Assembly (NCBI GenBank): GCA_003564735.1
Contig: PXEK01000280.1
Span: 1-11,004, forward strand
Length of the DNA: 11,004 bases
Source: Cryomorphaceae bacterium
GTDB taxonomy: Bacteria > Bacteroidota > Bacteroidia > Flavobacteriales_G > Salibacteraceae
Reading direction: 5' to 3'
A program made the translations under genes and the position numbers. Below are positions 5,834-11,004 of the stretch, piece by piece; the first letter of the stretch is position 1, and every line of letters begins with the position of its first letter. The notes below the pieces were generated by a model, which worked only from the letters and a program-made list of their open reading frames with translations, had not been told where the DNA came from and searched no databases.

Positions 5834-8488
5834 ATGATTACGCACCTTTCGTACCTTAAAAAAATCCTTATCATCAGCGTTATTTTGGTCAGAACCCTAA
5901 CCCTTAGCGCACAACAGGGAAACTATAACTGGCGACTGGGTGTATCGGGCGGATTCACCAATTACTACGGTGACCTGTCCCCGTTCCGAATTGACTACCT
6001 TAGTGATTATAATGAAGCGGCTCGACTTTTCAGCTACAACTCCAATTATGTTGACCGCCCCTCTTATCGTCTCACACTCGAGCGGCAAATTACCCCCACC
6101 ACAGGCGTGATGCTGAGTGCGGGAAACTACCAATTTGCAGGTAGCGACCTGTACATAGACAGAAGCGGCGGCCTCAACACGGGAACTCCCGAATTTCAAC
6201 GCGCGCTCAACTTTAACACCACCCTTACTGATGTGGGACTGTCACTGGTTTTCAAAACCGACAACGATAAACTGTTCAGTAAGGAAGCCTTCTTCGCCCC
6301 CTACTTCACCATCGGTGCCGGTTGGTTTAACTTTGACGTTTCGGGTGACTTACGTGATGACAACGGCAACTTTTACGATTACTCCGCCGGCACCCCCCAA
6401 TTAAACGGCAACTTTGAAACCGATTTATCACAAATTCGCACCAATGAAGAACAATACCTCACTGAAGGTTGGTATGCACAGCTCGGCCTGGGACTAAAGT
6501 TTAGGCTGTCCCGAAGGCTCGACCTCAACATTGAAAGCTTCGTCAACTACACCAACAACGACTTTTTAGATGACGTAAGCGGCAATTACCCCGCATCCTT
6601 TGACTCGCCCGAGCAAGCCTTTGCCTCACTCCCGGCACAACCCGGCAGCGGAAACCAAAGAGGAACTGTAAACCACAACGATTTATACATCTACCACGGG
6701 GTTACACTAAAGTACAATTTCGGGTATCGCGAAAAAAGCTTTAGAGCCCCCACAGTGCATAACTACGGAATTGATGAGTATGAAGCCGGTGAAGGCATTT
6801 ACGACATCTCCCGCCCCCATACTACCGTTGCCGATACAGCAAAAACCGAAAAAGCCGAGTCACCAATACACACCACACTCAATGTCTTCAATTATGCTGC
6901 CGTTGTTCAGCAAGACGATTCTAAATTTCAACAACAAACCAACGAACATCTTTTTGAATTGCGCAAACTACTGGAAATTAGCGAAACTCAATCACAATTG
7001 CGCGATGAAGTGCAGCAACAAAAGCAAATTGAAAGTGAACTTGACGCACTTCGTGTAAAAATCGACGAAATTGAGGCAGATACCAATATGGAGGCCGGTG
7101 AAAAACGCAAAATCCTGCGAGAATTAAACAAAGAGGAAAAAACCAAACAGGAAAGGCTCAATGAAAAAATTGGCGTTGTTGACAGTCTCAATCTGCTCAT
7201 GAGTGATATTCGAAAACGTGAAGTTGTTGTTGACTCTAACGCCGGAAGTGCCACAAAAGTAATTATAGGTGCCGATACCCAAACCTATTACCTGCCCGGC
7301 AACATGAAACCCGCGCAACGCAGTGTTCAAAGAGATACCGTTTTCTTTGGCAAACAAGATACTCTCGATCGTGAAACGGCATTCGTAGAGAAATCTGCAG
7401 AAAAACGAGTAGATTCAGATAATCAAGCCGACACCAAAGTAAATGAAAGCGTTCGTGAACTGCAAAAGCAAATAGACGAGCTTAAACAGGAATCTGAAAA
7501 ATCGAAACAACGTAAAAAAGAACAAACAGAAAAACAGTTAGAATCACGCGACGAAGAAATTGAAGAACTAAAAACAGAATTAGCTGAGCTGCGAGGCATA
7601 ATCAAAGACAGAACCTCAGAGGAAACCATCATTTTGCAACAGGAAAGTGAGCGCGCACGAGAAGTGTCCCGTACCGATTTGCGTGGAGTAAATGCCAACT
7701 TGGCCGCTCAAACAGCAGCCATCACAGCATTGTCTTACGCCTTACTGAGAGACGACAAAACCACCGATGAGGAAAAGCAAGAAATTCAAAAAAGTCTGGC
7801 CGCGTTGGATTCCTTAATCGCCCAAGAGGACAGCCTTGCAGCTGCTCGCGAATCATCAACTCCGGACGAAAGGCAGGCCTCACAACCGAGAGTAGACACC
7901 GTAAGGCAAGTGATTCCCCGACCCGCAGAAAAAGTCCAAGTATCCGACTCAGCCTTAAAAGCTTTAGAGAATCGCATAAACATGCTCAGTGCAAAAATTG
8001 AAGGGGATAAACGCGAAACCCAAGAGAAAGCGAGCGATACACTTCCTCAAAACATTGAAGCCCTCATTCAACGAATTGATGCCCTCAATCAACAACTAGA
8101 AGCCCAAAAAGAACGAGCAAAAGAAGCTAAAACACCCGGCACAAAACAAAAAGCAACCGACGTTATTTACTTTGACCTCAACAGCTCATCACTAACCGTA
8201 AATCAAGAAAGACAAATTGAAAAGCTCGTAACTCAATGGCGCGAAACCGCTAACACACAATTTGAGCTCACCGCCTATGCCGATAATACCGGCTCGGTAA
8301 GCTATAACATACGCATGTGTGAAAACAGATTAAATGCGGTAAAGCAAAGTATTCTGTCACATTTCAAACCCGAAGAACAAAAACCCCGTATAAACCTCAT
8401 CATTGGGGGCACCGTTGTTCGCAGTTCATCAGGCCGACCTCAATCAGAAGATCGCCGGGGGGATATCATCTTAAAATCAAAAAAATAA
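5834..8488 (+). CDS. outer-membrane barrel protein with long coiled coil and C-terminal OmpA domain
   Basis: An 884-residue envelope protein with three parts. A signal peptide ends near SA|QQ (26/27). Residues about 30-300 contain roughly eight amphipathic strands (YNWRLGVSGGF, SYRLTLERQ, FAPYFTIGAGW, WYAQLGLGLKFRLS, IYHGVTLKYNFGY), consistent with an 8-strand barrel. Residues about 340-770 are strongly charged, Gln/Glu/Lys-rich helix with coiled-coil stretches near 360-465, 530-665 and 700-765 and looser Thr/Ser/Pro-containing breaks between them. Residues about 775-884 form an OmpA-like domain: VIYFDLNSSSL, then ADNTGS with D817 and ENRLNAV with R832, the pair that binds peptidoglycan diaminopimelate, 15 residues apart as in E. 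coli OmpA. The likely role is tethering the outer membrane to the cell wall at a distance set by the coil. The ATG at 5834 is preferred to the TTG at 5831. It lies 7 nt after the previous gene. Confidence 0.87.
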   Translation: MITHLSYLKKILIISVILVRTLTLSAQQGNYNWRLGVSGGFTNYYGDLSPFRIDYLSDYNEAARLFSYNSNYVDRPSYRLTLERQITPTTGVMLSAGNYQFAGSDLYIDRSGGLNTGTPEFQRALNFNTTLTDVGLSLVFKTDNDKLFSKEAFFAPYFTIGAGWFNFDVSGDLRDDNGNFYDYSAGTPQLNGNFETDLSQIRTNEEQYLTEGWYAQLGLGLKFRLSRRLDLNIESFVNYTNNDFLDDVSGNYPASFDSPEQAFASLPAQPGSGNQRGTVNHNDLYIYHGVTLKYNFGYREKSFRAPTVHNYGIDEYEAGEGIYDISRPHTTVADTAKTEKAESPIHTTLNVFNYAAVVQQDDSKFQQQTNEHLFELRKLLEISETQSQLRDEVQQQKQIESELDALRVKIDEIEADTNMEAGEKRKILRELNKEEKTKQERLNEKIGVVDSLNLLMSDIRKREVVVDSNAGSATKVIIGADTQTYYLPGNMKPAQRSVQRDTVFFGKQDTLDRETAFVEKSAEKRVDSDNQADTKVNESVRELQKQIDELKQESEKSKQRKKEQTEKQLESRDEEIEELKTELAELRGIIKDRTSEETIILQQESERAREVSRTDLRGVNANLAAQTAAITALSYALLRDDKTTDEEKQEIQKSLAALDSLIAQEDSLAAARESSTPDERQASQPRVDTVRQVIPRPAEKVQVSDSALKALENRINMLSAKIEGDKRETQEKASDTLPQNIEALIQRIDALNQQLEAQKERAKEAKTPGTKQKATDVIYFDLNSSSLTVNQERQIEKLVTQWRETANTQFELTAYADNTGSVSYNIRMCENRLNAVKQSILSHFKPEEQKPRINLIIGGTVVRSSSGRPQSEDRRGDIILKSKK

Positions 8489-8502
8489 TCTAGTAAAAAC
8501 AA

Positions 8503-8778
8503 ATGAGTCATCAAATTAAGTGCGAACATTGCGGCGAGTGGACAGATCCCTCATTAGACAAATGCACCTATTGCGGAAAAACCCTTCGCGAAGAAGAAAA
8601 AAAAGTAAAAGCCTCAAGCAACAGACTTAAAGACTCACTTGAACCGCAACTTATTACCATAAATGATGATGACCACCCTATTTTAAAATTATTCAAGCGT
8701 GTAGTACAATTGGGTCAAATGATTTTTTACGCCATCATCACCTTTTTAGTATGGGTTACCTCTTGGACAATAGGCTGA
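8503..8778 (+). CDS. small zinc-ribbon protein with one C-terminal membrane helix
   Basis: A 91-residue protein. Its N-terminus has two CxxC knuckles (CEHC, C7/C10, and CTYC, C21/C24) in a CxxCG-x9-CxxCG layout, the compact zinc ribbon common in bacterial membrane-associated proteins. A basic linker (KKVKASSNRLK, 33-43) and an acidic patch follow, then a hydrophobic segment at about 68-90 that should span the membrane with the ribbon in the cytoplasm. The function is unknown; zinc binding is inferred from the four cysteines. It begins 14 nt after the barrel/OmpA gene with no Shine-Dalgarno site, and its end overlaps the next gene by 28 nt, so it belongs to the same transcription unit. Confidence 0.75.
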   Translation: MSHQIKCEHCGEWTDPSLDKCTYCGKTLREEEKKVKASSNRLKDSLEPQLITINDDDHPILKLFKRVVQLGQMIFYAIITFLVWVTSWTIG

Positions 8779-9122
8779 GAGACCGGGCCATACTACTCCC
8801 TTTTGCTCTTTTCGCACTCAATCAGTTGCTGCGTCCGCACCTTCCGTCCTCCCCATTTTTAGACGGTTGGTTGAATGACCTTACCGCCATGCCCATACTA
8901 TTATTTTTAGGAATGGAATTACGAAACCTTATTATTCAGAACCCCAAACCACTGAATAACGCCAACATATTATATACTTTCGTATTATTGAGTATTTACT
9001 TTGAAATTTACCTGCCTACAAAAAGCACCGCCTACACCGCCGACATGTGGGATACGGTGATGTACGGCATCGGGATGTTTTATTTTACTATTTTCATGAA
9101 CGGCTCAAGACAGAAAGCCTAA
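8751..9122 (+). CDS. small four-helix integral membrane protein, unknown function
   Basis: A 123-residue hydrophobic protein with about four predicted membrane helices (11-28, 44-60, 71-89, 100-117). Visible patches are LNDLTAMPILLFLG (41-54) and DMWDTVMYGIGMFYF (98-112), the latter resembling the Asp-then-Gly pattern of small VanZ-like membrane proteins, though similarity is too weak to assign it. Its ATG lies inside the zinc-ribbon gene, overlapping it by 28 nt in another frame, so translation is probably coupled. No ATG follows until the second helix, which supports this start. It is the last gene before a 236-bp gap and likely the end of the operon. Confidence 0.7.
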   Translation: MGYLLDNRLRDRAILLPFALFALNQLLRPHLPSSPFLDGWLNDLTAMPILLFLGMELRNLIIQNPKPLNNANILYTFVLLSIYFEIYLPTKSTAYTADMWDTVMYGIGMFYFTIFMNGSRQKA

Positions 9123-9358
9123 GACAATATGTTTATCCAATAAATCTGCTTATTGTTTTTTTCAACATTCATTTAAATCCCACGACAACGGAAGGTGGTA
9201 GGGGTGCTGTTTACTTTTTGACAATCTCAAAAAAAGTGTCCATAATTATTTATTCGTACGAGAAAAAAAATTAAAACTAATAGCCGGAAATATTTCTTTT
9301 TGCAGTGAAAATTTCGAAAATTAAATTTTCGTTTATTGCAAAACCTAACATATAACAA
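9123..9358. other. AT-rich intergenic leader
   Basis: No gene is supported here. It includes a T-run near 9154-9161 without a convincing stem and, near its end, the AT-rich inverted repeat at 9315-9331. TCTTTTTG (9295-9302) is one base off the TAnnTTTG box and could serve the gene at 9359, but no TTG box is well placed. Confidence 0.4.
9315..9331. repeat. short AT-rich inverted repeat in the leader of the gene at 9359
   Basis: CGAAAAT (9315-9321) and ATTTTCG (9325-9331) form a 7-bp stem around TAA, about 28 nt before the ATG. It could be an operator or weak mRNA hairpin; its AT content makes chance likely. Confidence 0.35.
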
Positions 9359-10459
9359 ATGAGAAATATAATTAAATCGAAAACATTCACCACACTGCTC
9401 ATCTTATCAATATCTACTTTAACAGCAAAAAGTCAACCAGAATTTAGTCAAGAAGAATTCACTCCCGTAACCTATTCCGAGCAAACAATAAAAAGTGTTG
9501 CATTTGACGTAGATCAAAAAAGTGCTGAAAACTTTGTTGTACCCACGGGGGATAAAGGCATCATTTACTTCAATCAAACCGATGAATTCGTTAACGGCCC
9601 CTCAGGTAAAGAAAACATATGGCGCCTTGTGAAATTAGATTCCGACTTCAATCAGGAGTGGACTGAGGAGTTACCCTCCCGTAAAAAACACATGGTGATG
9701 TTGAGCAAAATGGTAGAAATAAACGATGAAGAGTACTTATTTGCGCTATTCAAAGACAAAGTGAGTACAAATTCATCTAATTCTTTTGCCCAACTTTTAC
9801 AAATCAACACCTCAACAGGAGAAAGTGACACGTATCCCATTGAGACCGGAAGGTTCGAAATTCAGGACATAATAGTACGCAATGACAAAATAATATTACC
9901 CGGTTATATTATTCAGTCAAAATGGACTGCCAAAACATGTATTATTTCCACCCTTTTTTGGCCTTATGCACTTGCGGCATCGCCGGATGTAACGCCCGCC
10001 ATTATGGAGACCGACTTAGGTTCAGGAAACCTTGAGCTTATTACAGACAAAATCAAAGGTCAACATTTTTACCTTGATACTCATAGCCCATACGATGAAG
10101 AGGAACCCGAACACTTCTACTACATGAAAGAAGGAAAAAAATCAGAGACACATTCCATCGTTCATTTTTCAACGTCTCGAGGAAAAATTAAAAAGCCAAA
10201 AGAGTTTGATATAGCGGGAGATTTGCTTTCCGCGGACGTAAAAGTAGTTTCAAATGATGACCAAGAGATGTTCATTGGCACCTTCATGCCCGGTTATGAA
10301 CAAGTGGTCACTTGGAAAACGCTATTAGGAACATCGCGAAAAAATATCAAACAACAGGGATCTTCATGGGAGATTTACCTGCAAAGGGACGTGCAAAAAC
10401 ACGCACCATCGACTTTACCGAACTACCTTCAGTTGTTGAATATTTCAATAAACATGTAA
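9359..10459 (+). CDS. exported protein of unknown function, 5' part ending at a frameshift
   Basis: This frame encodes 366 residues but only the first 315-328 look genuine. A signal peptide (MRNIIKSKTFTTLLILSIST...) is likely cut before the Q at 26. The mature part is rich in short beta strands with repeated phrases of the type WRLVKLDSDFNQEW, YLFALFKD and FEIQDIIVRNDKIILPG, like beta-propeller-type secreted proteins of Bacteroidota; no family is assigned. After about residue 328 the translation becomes unlike the rest and stops at 10459, while the overlapping -1 frame (open from 10300) carries the plausible continuation. A run of six A (10339-10344) falls in the overlap, where this frame reads A-AAA-AAT. 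The gene starts a new unit after the envelope operon. Its codon and base composition look more AT-rich than the preceding genes, not computed. Confidence 0.7.
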   Translation: MRNIIKSKTFTTLLILSISTLTAKSQPEFSQEEFTPVTYSEQTIKSVAFDVDQKSAENFVVPTGDKGIIYFNQTDEFVNGPSGKENIWRLVKLDSDFNQEWTEELPSRKKHMVMLSKMVEINDEEYLFALFKDKVSTNSSNSFAQLLQINTSTGESDTYPIETGRFEIQDIIVRNDKIILPGYIIQSKWTAKTCIISTLFWPYALAASPDVTPAIMETDLGSGNLELITDKIKGQHFYLDTHSPYDEEEPEHFYYMKEGKKSETHSIVHFSTSRGKIKKPKEFDIAGDLLSADVKVVSNDDQEMFIGTFMPGYEQVVTWKTLLGTSRKNIKQQGSSWEIYLQRDVQKHAPSTLPNYLQLLNISINM

Positions 10460-11004
10460 AAGACGAAAGCATTTTTAGAGCAAGTAAAAACCCTAAAAAA
10501 GGAAACCTGACGGTCAACACCATGATTCATGACGTTTATGTTGATAAAAAGGAGATTGTAGTCATGTTGGAAGTATTATCTCCGGTTTATGACATTTACG
10601 GTGAGAAAGAAGCCGTTCTTAGAGGTTATCGACATAACGCGTTTATTACCGCGGCATTTGATTCTGAAACAAAAGATCCGTTGTGGGACGTTACGTTCAT
10701 CGCCTCTAAAATGATAGACAAAAAACCAACGAAAACAGTAGATTATACAAAAACTGAGGATGGGTTTCTATTTATGTTCTCTAACGGTTATCAAATCATT
10801 CAAATCGAAATTGAAAACGGTAAATTAATAGATACGGAACAGGACTTGGTTGCTATACCTCAAGAAACGAAAAAACTTATCAATAAGCACTCTAAGAATT
10901 ATGTTGTATCAAAGTGGTATGAGGATACCTTCGTTGCTTCAGGATACAAATCAGTCGAAGGTTGCTCTTCTAAGGATAGAATCTTCTTCATTAGTAAACT
11001 ACAA
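10300..11004 (+). CDS. 3' continuation of the exported protein in the -1 frame, running off the window
   Basis: From 10300 to the window edge the frame with codons starting at 10300, 10303 and so on stays open for 235 codons, with no stop, after a TGA at 10297-10299. Its translation is coherent from about 10330 on: GIFMGDLPAKGRAKTRTIDF, VEYFNKHVKDESIFRA, EIVVMLEVLSPVYDIYG, FITAAFDSETKDPLWDV and GYQIIQIEIENGKLI, beta-rich and similar in texture to the upstream part. An internal ATG at 10366 could start a separate protein, but it has no signal peptide, so this is best read as the rest of the upstream protein displaced by one frame. No stop codon is reached. Whether the break is real, an assembly error or programmed cannot be told here. 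Confidence 0.65.

Noticed and set aside
6988..7698. Ser-rich minus-strand frames opposite the coiled-coil region
   Set aside because: They are antisense to Gln/Glu/Lys-rich codons of the barrel/OmpA gene, which commonly gives open Ser/Leu-rich shadow frames.
6840..8130. Coiled-coil region as tandem DNA repeats
   Set aside because: The residues recur in composition only; I see no repeated DNA units of fixed length.
9047..9274. Plus-strand frame overlapping the four-helix protein and the gap after it
   Set aside because: Low-complexity Ile/Lys/Tyr tail from AT-rich intergenic DNA; no domain, and it overlaps a better supported gene.

Overview
The window looks like chromosomal DNA of a Bacteroidota bacterium, probably of the Flavobacteriales/Cryomorphaceae-like kind, though the exact lineage cannot be fixed from sequence alone. 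The reasons are repeated copies of the Bacteroidota -7 promoter element TAnnTTTG just upstream of genes, AT-rich leaders mostly lacking a Shine-Dalgarno sequence, signal peptides ending before Gln (FA|QT, SA|QQ), and gene families typical of the phylum. No phage, transposon, CRISPR array, tRNA or rRNA is visible.

Left part (1-2360), minus strand: a gene cut by the window edge, a DUF4160 small protein directly upstream of it with a 1-nt gap, a roughly 450-bp stretch with no convincing gene, and a membrane-anchored metallo-beta-lactamase-fold hydrolase of the NAPE-PLD/RomA type. A 337-bp divergent region with promoters for both directions follows.

Middle part (2361-4503): a prohibitin-like SPFH/band 7 membrane protein on the plus strand converges on a DUF479 (AcpH-like) protein on the minus strand. 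A strong GC-rich hairpin lies between their stop codons and probably terminates both. The DUF479 gene is divergent from a yqgE/algH (DUF179) gene that has a textbook Bacteroidota promoter.

Right-centre part (4654-9122): four tightly packed plus-strand genes that look like an envelope operon. They are an exported protein of unknown function with a beta-rich C-terminus, a large outer-membrane protein (8-strand barrel, then about 450 residues of mostly coiled coil, then an OmpA-type peptidoglycan-binding domain), a small zinc-ribbon protein with one membrane helix, and a four-helix membrane protein whose start overlaps the zinc-ribbon gene. The big protein could tether the outer membrane to the cell wall; the roles of the other three are unknown.

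Right end (9359-11004): an exported protein of unknown function whose coding frame breaks. The first frame stops at 10459, while a second frame stays open from 10300 to the window edge and clearly continues coding. A run of six A with a -1 slippery heptamer lies in the overlap. The break may be a sequencing error, a pseudogene or programmed frameshifting. This and the barrel/coiled-coil/OmpA operon are the most interesting items. I found no firm evidence of an undescribed system.
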